Source: Zoroaster sp. YZ-2022
Taxonomy: Eukaryota; Echinodermata; Asteroidea; Forcipulatida; Zoroasteridae
Assembly (NCBI GenBank): GCA_029582265.1
Contig: CM055816.1
Coordinates: 97,475,056 to 97,539,055 of the forward strand
DNA length: 64,000 nt
Direction: 5' to 3'
This document shows, in pieces, positions 47,400-59,036 of this stretch; positions within the stretch are counted from its first letter, which is position 1; every line of letters begins with the position of its first letter. A model generated the notes under the pieces. The model was not told the DNA's origin. It did not search any database and saw only the letters and a program-made list of their open reading frames with translations. Position numbers and translations under genes: made by a program.

Positions 47400-50320
47400 A
47401 CACGTTGAAACAAAAAATTTCTAACACTATTTTGTTTGCACAGTTTATTTATCAGATAAAAGTCTTAACATAAGCCAAAAAACGGAGGGAAAAATTTTCC
47501 GTTTAGCGGGGTAAAACAAACGTGACCCAAACCCGTCACCCGCTGAAAAAAGGGGGATTAACATGGCGTGATGGAGGGCAGCCGGGTAATAGAAGGGGGC
47601 TTTGTGTGGGGAAATCTTGCGTTTTTTCTGCTATATTGGGAAAAAGCTGGGGAATGGCCCCCCAGGTTAAAAAATGATGTAGACCTGTAATGTTTAACAC
47701 GCAATCTGCTTTGACATTCCATTTATGAGCAAACCTTCAGGAAAAACAGTCAAATTCGTGTTGACTACCATGAAATACAGATTTTAGCATTTACTCCCTT
47801 TTAACCAGTTAAACCGGAGTGTATACATGCAATTTTTTTTGTACAGCGGATCGGAGGCGTCTAAAACACGCATCCCGATTTTGTGTGTGTGTTACCGGGG
47901 AGACTTGTCAACATGCCATGCCCGTTGTTGGCATGCCGTTGTGTTGACTGACTTGTATACAGGCAATCGTTTCTCTAGTCCATGGGGTCACGGGTTTTGG
48001 TGGCCCCCGGACAAAAACACTCAAACACTGAAACGAGTTCACTCTTTGTTGATTTTTGCATAATCCCTTTATCCCAAGACCTGTTCCTTTGATGTACCAG
48101 CCAAGAATTTGTAAAGACAGTTTATATCCATTGTTTCACGGAGCCTTCGATCTCTCTCTGGGTATGCCGTCTTTTCGACCAGGCGCTGGTCGCTAATAGC
48201 AATCGTTGCATCGGAGCTTGCCAACGGTCTAATTGTGCTGAACAAACACAACCGTAATTAAAAAACTTAATTTAATTCTCGACATGTCAATGAATAAAGG
48301 TGTTTATTTGGGTGTCCGAACTTAGTTTCATTGACAAAAAAATTATTAATGGCTAAAAAAAAAATTCAGATTTTTTACTGAAAATAAACCCACACGGGGA
48401 CCAGAAAAAAATACATATTCCCGACGTCAACTGGTTAAAAACAAAAAGCCCTATTTTCCCAAGTGTAATTAAGTTTGAAAAGAAAATCATTCTGAGGGGA
48501 AAACGTTACACTTTAAAATGCTGGGCGAGGGGGTTAGAAACAGTCAACTACATTTCAAATACAAAGGAAAGTTTAGTGGCACATTTCCCGTGTTGTAGGC
48601 TGCGTTGCGGAAGTCAAAGAGTCAAAGTTGTTCATATGCTTCATTATTTTCCCCAAAAACATCGGCAAAGAATTTGGTTTCCGTTTTCATTTTTGTTGAA
48701 AACATGCCTCCGGTATGGTAACAAAATTGACCATTATAATGCAGAGGATACCATACTTAAAATCAATCTTTACTGTGTGGTTTTTAAGAAAAAAATTATG
48801 CAAATAATTAGGCAAACAATTAGGCAAACATTCCCTCCTGTGCTGCTGGTTTGATAAGTTGTTTGAAGCAGCCTTACCAGGCTATTTGTAGTCTTAACAA
48901 TTTGATACAATGTATCACAAACAGTTGGGGAAAAGTGAATGGAAAATATCCATGACAATACTACAAAGGCTTTATTGGAGTGTAATATCTTGAATTTCAA
49001 GATAATTGTCTGTAAAAGTGTAAATATTACATTGTTCAAGAGCTACAGATTTTTGTACACTCCGCTCAAATGTTAAGTCCGAATTTTAAAAAGTTGTTTA
49101 TGGGTAAATGGAACCAAAAAATGGAACCGGGTAATGACAGTTTCAGTCGGGTATCCGGATACCCGGCACAGCCCTAGCTAGAATGAGGTCAGACATTTCA
49201 AAAATATTCTAGTAGCAGGTTATGACAATATAAATCAACTAATAAAAATAACTTTTTGCTATTTTGAAAAACTGAATTTCATGAAATTTGGCACAGTGAA
49301 CAACCACATTGCATAAAATTGTATGAATGCAATCACCTGGTTGAACTGAAGTTCAGACATTTCCATGTCACCACATGAAACAAATTAAAATTAAAAGATA
49401 ATCACAAGAATCAAAGATATCACAGAATCCCCGGATTTTTTTGTCAAAATAAAGAAAGATGTATTGCAATTCGATTTGTGGACAATTTAACAAAAAAGCT
49501 TTTGGAAAGAAGCACCCATCTACATTTGATGAATAAAACTACAATTTGAATTTCGGTTCTTGGGGGCGCTATTGTTTATGCCACACCTCAAAAATATATT
49601 GGAACGCGTAGATGGCGTTTTGAAGGTGTCAATGGAATTTGCAAATGTGAGAATCAAAATGTTGAAGTTCAGACAAGTTTTAAGTTAGGTACAACTTGGC
49701 ACAATGTGAAATGTTCAAATCACAAAAAATTTCAAAGAATCCTACACTTTAAAAAAATGGAACCTTTCATGTATTAGTGCGACCAGTGGGGGCACTATTA
49801 TTATATCACGATTCCATGTATTAGTGCGACCAGTTAGGGCTGCTATTATATCACGATTTCCAGGAAGTTCAACTGCTCATTTGTTTTTAATTTAATACAA
49901 CCAGAAATATTAGATGTTTTGTGGTCAGACTTGGAGTTGTTTAATATCTGTACTATTTTTTTCTGAATCCATATTGCTGTATTTTGGATTATTTTTCTGT
50001 ACTAAATATGGACAATCCGTCTGCATCATGCCATTTATAAGTGATAACAATAATCGTTTACATATGGTCTGTGTCAAAACATGTACACATTAAAAACCCT
50101 GTCATCAATTTGTTGAACAAAGAACACTGAACTAATTAATCATGCTTACCATTGCGATTGCGGTATGATGGCCCAGGAATTAGTGATTCATCTCCTGCAC
50201 TCAGTTGTTCCAAAATGTTTCTCATCTCGCTGACCTTTAATTTCCAGATCCAGATCTGAGGTAAAACAATGGAAACATATTCAAGTTTTGTTAAAGGGAA
50301 GATAAAAAAAGAAAACAAAC
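47400..50320. other. AT-rich stretch with small repeats, no supported gene
   Basis: Ordinary composition returns at about 47400. A tandem duplication of a roughly 48-bp unit (CATGTATTAGTGCGACCAG) is at about 49768-49860. Dispersed repeat R2 copy 2 is at 49058-49173. GGGGGCGCTATTG at 49562 resembles the recurrent GAGGGCGCTAT motif. Confidence 0.5.
49058..49173 (+). repeat. Dispersed repeat R2, copy 2
   Basis: Same order of landmarks as the copy at 33886-34003 (TCAAATGTTAAGTCCGAATT, GGAACCGGGTAATGACAGTT, GTATCCGGATACC). Confidence 0.75.
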
Positions 50321-50329
50321 ATCAGCCCC

Positions 50330-50580
50330 CAAGCCGAGTTGGCCGATGTTTATCTCCGGTTTCATTTGTATGAAATGACTGGGATATCTCTATTCCCCCT
50401 GCATGGATGGCAGGATGCCAGTCTATCCAAGGTTATTTTCATATTTTACTTCTGGGTTTAGAGAGGCAGTTATGGTAACAGTGTCTTGCTCAAGGACATC
50501 AGCACTGTGGTGACAAGGATTCGAACCTACATTCTAATGACCCAGCCATCAGAACACAAAGTGTGATGCACTTTCAACTT
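50330..50580 (-). repeat. tRNA-derived SINE-like sequence
   Basis: On the minus strand GGTTCGAATCC (near 50515-50525) matches the tRNA T-loop/B box exactly. Upstream of it GATGGCTGGGTCATTAG could be a degenerate D-arm. Downstream, CCTTGAGCAAGACACTG is a segment commonly seen in animal SINEs. The element continues to about 50330. No intact tRNA cloverleaf can be drawn. Confidence 0.5.
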
Positions 50581-50867
50581 TGCTGTAGAAGCTCCAAACA
50601 TAATTGTTCATTTCTTTTATGGTGGATAGGCTTGTCAAAACATATTAAGTCTTCAAATTGAATCTTTCTGATCAAAAAGGTGGGAACAAATAAAATAAAA
50701 ATCCTCATGTAGGAAGTCATCAACATAGTTATCAGTGAAAAGAGCGTACTCTTGTGCCCAAATTTACTCCGATTCTGTTCAAAGAACAAAACACGATAAT
50801 GTGCGTGTTACGCACGTGTTGAAACGGGCAGTACCATGTGCATTGTAAACAGTATACATGAGTTTGA

Positions 50868-51082
50868 GAGTGTGATGGGATAAGGGTGGGGACTGGAGTG
50901 GATATTTATTTTGGGGGTGGTGATTGAGTTGGGGAGTAAGGGAGGGTTGGAGTGGGATGTGGTAGGGGTGGGGAATGAGAACAGTGGGAGTGGGGAATGG
51001 TGATTGGGGAATGGTGGAAATTGAGGGGTTGGGATTGGCGTGTGAAGGGTGAGGGAGGGATAGGCAAAGGGTGGATAACAAC
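50868..51082. repeat. G-rich, strand-asymmetric tract 1
   Basis: The plus strand carries dozens of GGG runs (TGGGATAAGGGTGGGGACTGG and onward) with almost no C. It is potentially G-quadruplex forming. A related tract lies at 52449-52737. Proline-rich minus-strand ORFs across it are composition artefacts. Confidence 0.75.
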
Positions 51083-51539
51083 CAAGTTTTGCTTGCCATC
51101 AACAAAATTACAAATTGTTTGTATAAAATTCCTTCAAATTACATGTTCCCTTGTTTCCACACCCCCAATTGTAAAACCAACGTGGATGGGAAATTGTGGT
51201 GCAAGGGTTTTAACTACAGTGTATGTAATTTTGAACACTGCCAATAAAATCGTCACCGTTTTCACGAAGTAACGAATCAGCCCACACAGCTGCAAATCCA
51301 TGTATTGAGATAATCGCACATGAAGTTGAACTTTTTTTGAAATCGCAATTTCAAAGACTTATCAGCATTAATTATTTTAGATTTTGCTTCCTACTTAAAG
51401 CTACCGTAATAACTTTAATTACAAAGAAATGTCGGTACCTTTGGCATAGAGATTGTAATTAATGAATTACTTTCCAAACATATTAGTCACCGGTAAGCAT
51501 AAAAAAACAAGACGCGTGCAGGCGCTGTATATTAAACAA

Positions 51540-51900
51540 TGTATTAGCGATTAGTCGCCATTGAAAATGCTAAGCAGTAAGTAGGTCACCGCGATTCGTC
51601 ACGGTGACATAAAACCAACAATACCCGCTTTGGCATTTTGCCAATCGCAATGTATTTCAATGTATAAAGCGGCGAATGGTGATTAGTCGCCGTGAAAACG
51701 GAAAACAGCTTAGCTGAGTGATTCGCTGGGTATATTAATAGCGTAATTACGAAACTATGACGTTTCAACACTTGAAACTTAGCAGAAATGTTGGCAATAA
51801 TGAATACATCTCAAATATCTACAAAACTGAATTTGACAAAAAATGATTTTTACGGATTAGTCGCCATTGAAAACGGTGGCGAAATGGTAATAATATTTTT
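51540..51900. repeat. Cluster of ATTAGTCGCC motifs
   Basis: GATTAGTCGCC (or GGATTAGTCGCC) occurs at about 51550, 51680 and 51855, each followed by a TGAAAA segment; related CGGCGAATGGTGATTAG and GGTGGCGAAATGGTAATAAT stretches surround them. Looks like a degenerate short tandem family. No ORF. Confidence 0.5.
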
Positions 51901-52448
51901 ACTATTAGTCAAGTGAGCATAATGCATACTTACTTTCGTGCTTTGCAAGCATTACATTTATAAGAGGTTAAATGCAACTTTTGCTGATTTAAGGAAAATA
52001 TAAGGAACATACACACAAATCTAAGGAAATCTTGGAGGACAATTTTCTGTTAATCTCAGGAAATGTAAGTTTGAAAAGTGGAAGTACTGCATGACTATGA
52101 CTGCGCTATCGATCAACAGATATCTAACATGTGCCCTCAACTGCTCATGCAAGGTGTGAAAATCTCCCCAGACGGAAACATTTGAAAGAAAGAAGTAGCC
52201 TGAATTGACACTGAAAGTAAAAAATCCTGAAAAATGGGTGGCAGCCTGGGTCTAGAGGACAAATCCCGCTGAACCTCCTGGATGTTTAATTTTGGAGGAT
52301 TTACAGACAACACATCCCTACAAACAAGAAACTAGAGGTTTGTACACAATACAGGGTACTTCTTTCTTTCAAGAAAAATTTGATATCAAGAAAAAATTTG
52401 CCAAAAAATACTGAAATCAGGAAAAATCCTGATAAATTGAAGGCCTAA

Positions 52449-52737
52449 GTTGTGAAACAGGTGTTGGATGGTGGGGTTTGGGAGTGGGGTGGAGATTTGG
52501 AGTGGGGTGGGGAAAGTTGGGAGACGGTGCTTATGGATATTTATTTCGGGGCAGGAATTGGGGAAGGGTTGGGTTTGTGGGTGTGGGAGGATATAGGAAA
52601 ACCAAGAGTGGATGTGGGAGGGGGAAGGGTTTGGGATTGGGGTGGACGTGGGGTAGATTTGGGAAGGGGTGAAAATTGCGGCAGGCTGGGGATTGGCAAT
52701 TGGTGTGTGAAGGGTGTGTGAAGGGTGGGGAGTAGCC
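52449..52737. repeat. G-rich, strand-asymmetric tract 2
   Basis: Same character and similar phrasing as 50868-51082 (GGATATTTATTT near the start, GATTGGGGTGG-type runs, and GTGTGAAGGGTG at the end), so the two are copies of one unit about 1.6 kb apart. Confidence 0.75.
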
Positions 52738-52793
52738 AATGCATTAGACTCCCTCCATATTCTTGGCCCTATCCCCATATCAGTCCGGGAAAA

Positions 52794-52922
52794 CTCCAAA
52801 TACGGCAACGTTGCTATATACGGCAACCTTGAGTTGCTATATACCGTATATTATACGGCAACCTTGAGTTGCTGAATACGGCAACGTTTCATTATACGGC
52901 AACGTTAGGGTTGCCGTATAAG
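52794..52922. repeat. Cluster of TACGGCAAC repeats forming short hairpins
   Basis: Five TACGGCAAC(G/C)TT units occur within 130 bp, two followed by GAGTTGCT. The last closes a perfect hairpin ATACGGCAAC-GTTAGG-GTTGCCGTAT. TATACCGTATATTATACGG in the middle is another palindrome. Confidence 0.8.
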
Positions 52923-53319
52923 TAAAAGAAGACATATTTTGCATTTATACATTGTGATTAAAGCCAGCACCTTTTGACAATGACAAATAGCCTTGAAGCT
53001 GACGTTGAAAGTGAGAAAGGACGGCGAAAACACAACACATGTACCAAGAAATATAATGAGAAACCTAACCATCGCCGTTCTTGTTACCACAAACGAAGCC
53101 GCAGCATTGTTCTGGCCGTTTAAAAACTTGTACCGTAGGGACTAAATAGGGTATAAATCCCTAGGCCTATGTCCGATAATGTAATTTCATGTGCGTTTTG
53201 GCTTTTTACATAATGAAAAGTATGTATACAAAATAGGACAAAAGCCCCTTGTGTGAACTGAACACGCGCGCCCTATTAGTATTAAACGTGTACAAAATTA
53301 CGTACACACACACACGTTA

Positions 53320-53470
53320 CGTTAGCAGCCATGTTTGTTCAAGTTTTACCAAAGCATGATGGGAAAAAGGTAAAAAGGCGCAAAAGTCATCGATTTAATT
53401 TTCTAACCAAAATCTGAAAAAGGGGAGGAGTTTATTAATCCATTTGTAATAAACAATTTTATAAAATATC
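53320..53470 (+). repeat. Polinton left terminal inverted repeat
   Basis: Begins CGTTAGCAGCCATGTTTGTT and ends in CAATTTTATAAAATATC. It matches the right repeat in inverse orientation over about 150 bp with only a few single-base differences. Confidence 0.92.
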
Positions 53471-53924
53471 AATGTATCGTTTTGAAATGTATCGTTTGAA
53501 ATGAATAAATTGTAAGTGATCATTCACAGCTGGCCAAGCAATAGTTAATAATACTATCAATAATGAAAATCATAAAATGTGATTAACGAATAAATAAATG
53601 AATGAATGAAATTACTGTCAGTATCGTCAGCTTTGACAGTATCGATCGCACAATATCGATTCTACTGTTAAAACGTTCTTTATTACATTTCATTAACAGA
53701 GGCGCTATTAATTAATTATGCTTGTCAGTTTTCTCCTATTGGCCAAATGATTTTGCTCACTTTGTGGTTTTTGTAATAATGTGGTCGTGGTTATTATTAT
53801 GTGGTTTGACCTGCTATGAACTTTGAAGAAGAATAATAATAATAATAATAATAGAAAGGGAAGGGACAACAACGTACGAAGACAGACAAAAGAACGACTG
53901 TACAGGAAGCTATTCAAGTATGAT

Positions 53925-54024
53925 TTGTTAAATTTAACACCAACAACAATCTTTGACATCAATATATTTACAGATGGTTTTTATATTGGTTTTAAGTGGA
54001 AAACATTTGATAAACTGAAAACAT

Positions 54025-54056
<32 letters not shown>

Positions 54057-54207
54057 TTAAATTCTAACAAATACAGGGGCTTTAGAACATTTTTTGGCAT
54101 TTGTTAAATTTAATTTAACACCAACAGCAATCTTTGACATCAATATATTTACAGATGGTTTTTATATTGGTTTTAAAATTGGAAAACATTTGATAAACTG
54201 AAAACAT

Positions 54208-54239
<32 letters not shown>

Positions 54240-54585
54240 TTAAATTCTAACAAATGCGGGGGCCTTTAGAACATTTTTGGCATTTGTTAAATTTAATTTA
54301 ACACCAACAACAATCTTTGACATCAATATATTAACAGATGGTTTTTATATTGGTTTTTAAATTGAAAACATTAAATATTATTATTATTGTTATTTTAAAA
54401 TTCTAACAAATTCAGGGGCTTTTAGAACGTTTTGGCATTTGTTAAATTTAATGTTAACACCAACAGCAATCTTTGACATCAATACAGATGGTTTTTATAT
54501 TGCTTTTAAACTGAAAACATTAATTATTATTATTATTATTGTTATTTTAAATTCTAACAAATTCGGGGCTTTTAGAACATTTGGC
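53925..54585. repeat. About 180-bp tandem repeat, four copies, inside the Polinton
   Basis: Each unit has CACCAACA(A/G)CAATCTTTGACATC, then CAGATGGTTTTTATATTG, an (ATT)n run and TTCTAACAAAT. Copies start at about 53927, 54105, 54287 and 54437 and shorten towards the right. The repeat occupies space between the left inverted repeat and the protease gene where a larger element would have additional genes. Confidence 0.88.
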
Positions 54586-54903
54586 TAGGACCGAACACTG
54601 GGAAATTTGTTTGAACTCACGCATAAGCGTAACCTATTGATGATACTGCACACAACTGTGCATCTCCTTCACTGACTACACACAAAATAAGGTGGGGTGT
54701 ACAGTTTGTATGGTGGAGGAGTAGTCTATAGCACGTAACATATTGATGATTCGGGCAAGTTGTTGAGATCGTCTGGCTTGAATTGAACTCGTGAAATACA
54801 ACATTGGTTTAAATAATTAATCCATCAGTCCGTTAAGGTATAGGTTATTCTAACAAAGCCCTTGAAACTTGTTGAAAAAAAATTGATCATCGAATACATT
54901 CGT

Positions 54904-55367
54904 TTAAAATACGGGAAAGTGTATTCTGATAAAATCGTTCACGTTAGCGTCGTTCTTGTTGATATCGGAAGTGGAAAAAGTCCCACAATCTTGCTCATGG
55001 TGATTCCCCGACATCGATGTAACAAGAAGTAGATGGAATATTGACCGCCAGACAGCAGACAAAAGGGTCCCTGTAGGCGTTGATGATTATATTGAGTTTT
55101 TTTCAGCGTTGTTCTTGAGAAAATTTTTTGAACTCAGGTAACTGCGGTGGTAATCGTGGGAATCCAAAAATACTCTCAACACCATCTCTCGTGAAGTATA
55201 TCCTACCCAATGTTGTCCGGGTTTCGTAATAGGGTCTGTGTTCACCACAAAAGGCACTGGGACGAGAGATAACCTTAGGAAGTTTATCGCGGCGGCGAAC
55301 ACCTCTGAAAAAATGTTTTGTGTAACGGTCTCTATTTAAAAATAGTGCTAATTTCCGAGCTGTCCAT
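54904..55367 (-). pseudogene. Polinton adenovirus-type cysteine protease (capsid maturation), frame-broken
   Basis: Start ATG at 55365-55367, about 20 bp after the capsid gene stop; stop TAA 54904-54906; about 154 codons, near the size expected for this small protease. The segment VVNTDPITKPGQHWVGY contains the His-Trp of the catalytic histidine region typical of the adenain/Ulp1-like fold. Frame changes lie soon after the start, after the histidine region and around 55040, where the glycine-glutamine-tyrosine motif that carries the nucleophilic cysteine should be, so its catalytic competence cannot be read here. In Polintons this enzyme is thought to process virion proteins. Confidence 0.75.
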
Positions 55368-55384
55368 GGTCTGTGCGTTGCCCT

Positions 55385-56717
55385 TCAACCGGCGTGATCG
55401 AATATGATGTTTCGAGCCTGATCTATTTCAAAATGTTGTTAAATTCGCGTGAGATGATCATGTTGGCAGTTTCCTGTGGCGGAGAGGCAAAGTGCATTTC
55501 CAACCGTGGGTTTCCCGTGTTTGACGAGGTTAAAGTGTCCGCCAGAAGACAGGTCAGGGGTGAGATCAAAAGCGTGACAGTGCATAGCCCTTGGCGAAAT
55601 CCTCACGACTGATGTCGTTGCCTTCATTCTTGGTACATTTTATCTGTTCCCGAGAAGAGGGTGTTGTATGCTCTGGCGTAATTATTGGACGCATCGGAAA
55701 AGTTCGGTTTGAGTGGAGTATACGGAATCTGATCTCCATCTAGGTACACCGTCAAAAGTTTACGTTCAGATGCTGAAAGTTAAAGGGTTCTTCAGTGGCG
55801 TCCGTTGAGCGCGCTACATCACTTCAGCCCTATTTACAATGCGCGTGGCCGGAAGTTGTCCGAGAAAAGCGTAATCCTGAGTGAGTGTCAAGTTGCCTTG
55901 GGGTACAGAGATTATTTTGCAAAGGGCCCGGCGTTTGATGGGATACTTTGCAGTTCCTTTTCTAATGCTTTGGCATGACCCAGCATGACATGGAGCTCAC
56001 TTTTACTTTTCTGACAAACACGGACGCGGCTTGAATCATCACCTTATAGGTAGGGTTGGCCCCAGAAGCCATCAGGCAGAAAGCATCACTACTGCGTATA
56101 AGTTTAAGTTTAAGATCCACCCCGTTTAGCATGTGTCTGTCTTGGAAGAAAATGTCACTGTGTATGGGACCAATCATATCCACCACGCGGCTTCCTTTGA
56201 TGTATTGATAGCGGGCCTTGAGTCCCTTGTTGACAGCGTCGTCTGCCGCTAGGGGATCAGCGGTATCCATTTGTCCAGCTGTATCTTTGTAGAACAATGA
56301 AGAGGAAAGTTGGGAAGCCTTGGCATCGTGACCATAACTCAGAAGACTTTCTATCATGGCTCGGTGAGGTAAGTGGGGGTAGAAGCAGAGATAAGGCGAT
56401 CGTTCAAGGTCACGTCGATCTGACTGAAGAGAGACTGCAAAAACAGATTGACTGGACCAACGAAGAGTCGCCTGTCAGATTCGTACCGTCAGCTTTGACC
56501 ACTTTTGCTTTGATATAGAGTTGTGTTTGGGAAAGATCAGCGTAGTCTTCCCGGATCCAGGTATAGAAAAATTCAATAGGCCTCCATCAGAAATGTTAGC
56601 AATGGGATGGAATTCAGTCCATTGACCCTTTTTCGATACTAGTTTGGGTGGGAGGAGTGCAAATAAATCAGTTCGGACTTGGTGCACTCGCACGCAGTGA
56701 TCGTGTAGAAGGGACAT
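55385..56717 (-). pseudogene. Polinton major capsid protein (double jelly-roll), frame-broken
   Basis: Start ATG 56715-56717 (MSLLHDHCVRVHQVRTDLFA), stop TGA 55385-55387, about 444 codons; that is somewhat short but within reason for Polinton double jelly-roll capsid proteins. An intact central frame (56357-55962) holds MIESLLSYGHDAKASQ, YIKGSRVVDMIGPIHSDIFF and LNGVDLKLKLIRSSDAFCLM, the most conserved part of the family. The N-terminal piece has KGQWTEFHPIANISDGG. The C-terminal piece has SPPQETANMI before a frame change and the end. At least four frame changes are visible. It would form the hexameric capsomers of the virion. Confidence 0.85.
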
Positions 56718-56758
56718 GCTGAGCCACAGAATTGTGCAGATAATACTAATCAAAGATG

Positions 56759-57143
56759 TCAAGTGACCTTTTTCGCTCTCTTGCTCGGTATAGAAGTGAC
56801 CCGTCTGCCTTGTGTTTTTCGTTTTATAGACCTGTCACAGCGTGACTTCAGGTATTAATACTTTGGAGGGCTTGTTTGTCAGTTGACTTCCGGCTCTCCG
56901 GAACCTAGCTTCGACTGCTGATTTTATATTCTTTCCTTCCAGTGCATCTTGGGCGATGCCAACACCAGTGCGAAGAGCCTGCCGTCAGGCCCAAACGTCT
57001 TCAACCCAGCCTTTAAGAGAGGCATGGCCCGACCTGAACAGGCCTCCAAGATACCACCAAGTCCAAAACCGTGCGCTGCGCGTGCAGAGGTCCTTTAAAC
57101 ACAGGCAACCCTTGACCCACTTGTTGTGTGTAGTAATCTTCAT
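56759..57143 (-). pseudogene. Polinton small virion protein with basic C-terminal tail
   Basis: Start near ATG 57141-57143, stop TGA 56759-56761. The N-terminal part reads YYTQQVGQGLPVFKGPL in one frame; a middle segment reads GVGIAQDALEGKNIKSAVEA; the tail SIKRKTQGRRVTSIPSKRAK is strongly basic. This order (short YYTxQVG-GLPVF start, glycine/hydrophobic middle, lysine-arginine tail) is seen in a conserved small Polinton protein located between the two capsid genes. It may be a membrane-active or DNA-binding virion component analogous to adenovirus pVI. That function is inference. Frame broken at least twice. Confidence 0.6.
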
Positions 57144-57187
57144 AGTTTTTAGAGTGATAGGGGAATGTATTTAAGCCGTCATAGCGA

Positions 57188-57931
57188 TCAGTTGAAATAC
57201 GGTGAGCGCTGCTGTCTGAAGTGTAGTTTCACGATGACTTTACCGTTGATAAATGGAATGGGCTGCGCCTGTGTCGTCTCTTATATCTATTTCAATGGTG
57301 TCAATGACCTTTGTTTCAGAGGAATGTAATGAGGGTTGTCGAATATTTTTGAAAGCGATATCTCCATATTTTCCTTCCGCGTTCACGATCCGTAATAAAG
57401 GTGCCCTCTTATCACCTACCGTGTTGTACTGGATGATATTAGTATACACGAACATGGAGTGAAATGGATGAGCGTCCACAGGGGCGAGGGGCCGTTGGAA
57501 ACCCGATGACGATGTCGTTGTCCTTGAACCCAAACAATGTAAGCTAATCGCCGCGAAAATCAATCTACCCCTCCTTGTGTTTGCGTCACAATTTTTGAAT
57601 GTATTTGTTATGCGATATGGTGACTTGTCATTAAATGATTGATAGGGGGCTTAAAAGCTGATATAAGTTCTTCGAAGCGTAGAATAGTAACCCTCTGAGA
57701 TCGAGAATTGGCGTGGTAGACCCTGTGTTCCAGCGTTACATACCATATAATTTGCATCTTGGAATACATTGAGCCAGCGGTGTGGATAGACGAACTCGGC
57801 CATGGCAACTTCCCATTCTCCGTTAACGTGAGAGGGAGGGCAAATTACAAAGAAGTGAGCCAAAGTGTTGTCCGGGATGAACATGCATCGAGCTATTGCT
57901 TGGGAGGCGTCACGTAAAATGCCGCCTCCAT
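57188..57931 (-). pseudogene. Polinton minor capsid (penton-like) protein, frame-broken
   Basis: Start probably ATG 57929-57931, stop TGA 57188-57190, about 248 codons. Motifs in order: NGEWEVAMAEFVYPHRWLNV near the N-terminus, MFVYTNIIQYNTVGDKRAPL in the middle, and TIEIDIRDDTGAAH followed after a frame change by VIVKLHFRQ at the C-terminus. This fits the single jelly-roll minor capsid protein of Polintons that forms the vertices. Frame changes lie shortly after the start and just before the end; an in-frame TAA near 57650 interrupts the middle. Confidence 0.82.
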
Positions 57932-57980
57932 GATTCATTCGTTTGCTTAAAATGGCACATGGCTGGCGATCTGGTCGTCT

Positions 57981-59036
57981 TTATAGAGCGTGCAACTTGG
58001 ACACCCAACTATTGAATTTTTCCGGATATCCAACCCATTTCACCAAGTATTCTGGTTTTCCCGTCGCCTTCTGGTTTTCAGTATTTTTTCAACTTTGTAC
58101 AGGTCGTCCTTCTGAACTGCATGTTGTAGTTCTTGCTCGTGAAGAGTTCCCTCCAATTGCTCTCCCTCATAATCGTTCAACGTGTACACAGGGGTAGGGG
58201 GAGTTCTGGCGTTGATGGTAAACAGTTCAGGTGGTCCAGCTTGGTAAATAACTCTTACGGAAGGCCTGGCGGCCATGCTGATGCGAACTGCATCTCCAAC
58301 CTCGAACTTGAAGACAGTTTTAGGGGTTGAAGTCAGGGGTGTACAGCGCCTGTCTTATTCGATCGACATTGGAAGTATTGACTGACGGGGTGGATTTTAT
58401 ACTTCTGTGAAACGAATGATTGTAGCCAGAAAGTAATGCGGGGAGGACCTTTGTATACTGGTGCGTGTTGTTGGCCGTGGAAATATTTCCACATTTTTGT
58501 CTTCAGTGTTCTGTTAAATCTCTCAACAATGCTGGCTTTGGTTTCATTATTGGTAGTGAAGAAAGTAGATATTCGTTTTCTTGAGAAAAGACTGAAACTT
58601 TTCATTGATAAATTCGGTACCCTTATCGGTCTGAAGCAGACGTGGCTTTCTCCCTCCTTTTAAAATCTTTTTGAAGGCTTTCACTAAAGTTGTCCCAGTC
58701 TTATCTTTCAGAGGAACGACCCACCCGTATACTTGAAAGACATCGATGCCGTCCAGCAAATACCTGTACCCTCGATTGTGTTCTTTGAGCGAGGACATAT
58801 CTACCAAATCTGCCTGCCATTGGTGATCGATGCCGTGCACTTGACCCTATTTCTTTTAAAATTTCTCCGTATTGGTTTGTGCAACGTGTAGGTCGGCTGT
58901 TCGCAACCATACAGTTATCTGTTTCTTTGTGACATTGATGCGTCTCTTGCTGCAGCGCGGTAAACAGCCTCCACACCACCAAAAGCGGCGGGATGTTTGG
59001 GGTGTAATACACCTTCTTCAGGTATGCCTCCGCCAT
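57981..59036 (-). pseudogene. Polinton integrase with C-terminal chromodomain, frame-broken
   Basis: Start ATG 59034-59036 (MAEAYLKKVYYTP), stop TAA 57981-57983, about 352 codons. The retroviral-type DDE core is visible: HQWQADLVDM (Asp about 58810), LLQTDKGTEFIN (Asp about 58626) and TKASIVERFNRT (Glu about 58523), the last two about 34-35 codons apart. The core is followed by MAARPSVRVIYQAGPPELF and a basic stretch LYKVEKILKTRRR. The end reads YLVKWVGYPEKFNSWV, a classical chromodomain segment, in a shifted frame (about 58045-57998). It would insert the element DNA into the host genome, with the chromodomain biasing it to marked chromatin. There are at least four frame changes. Confidence 0.88.

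Noticed and set aside
43055..47427. Many overlapping 100-300 codon ORFs on both strands
   Set aside because: Stop codons are rare in this GC-rich, homopolymer-inflated block; frames are Gly/Pro/Arg-rich with no motif, and sequence quality is doubtful.
50500..50580. Functional tRNA gene
   Set aside because: Only the B box is intact; no acceptor stem or anticodon arm can be drawn, so a SINE is more likely.
50779..51105. Proline-rich minus-strand ORF (and the similar one at 52386-52826)
   Set aside because: Complement of G-rich repeats; composition explains the open frame.
57981..59036. LTR retrotransposon or Ginger-type origin of the integrase
   Set aside because: No LTRs, protease-RT polyprotein or Ginger ends; neighbouring capsid, packaging ATPase and adenain-type protease genes inside the same inverted repeats fit a Polinton.
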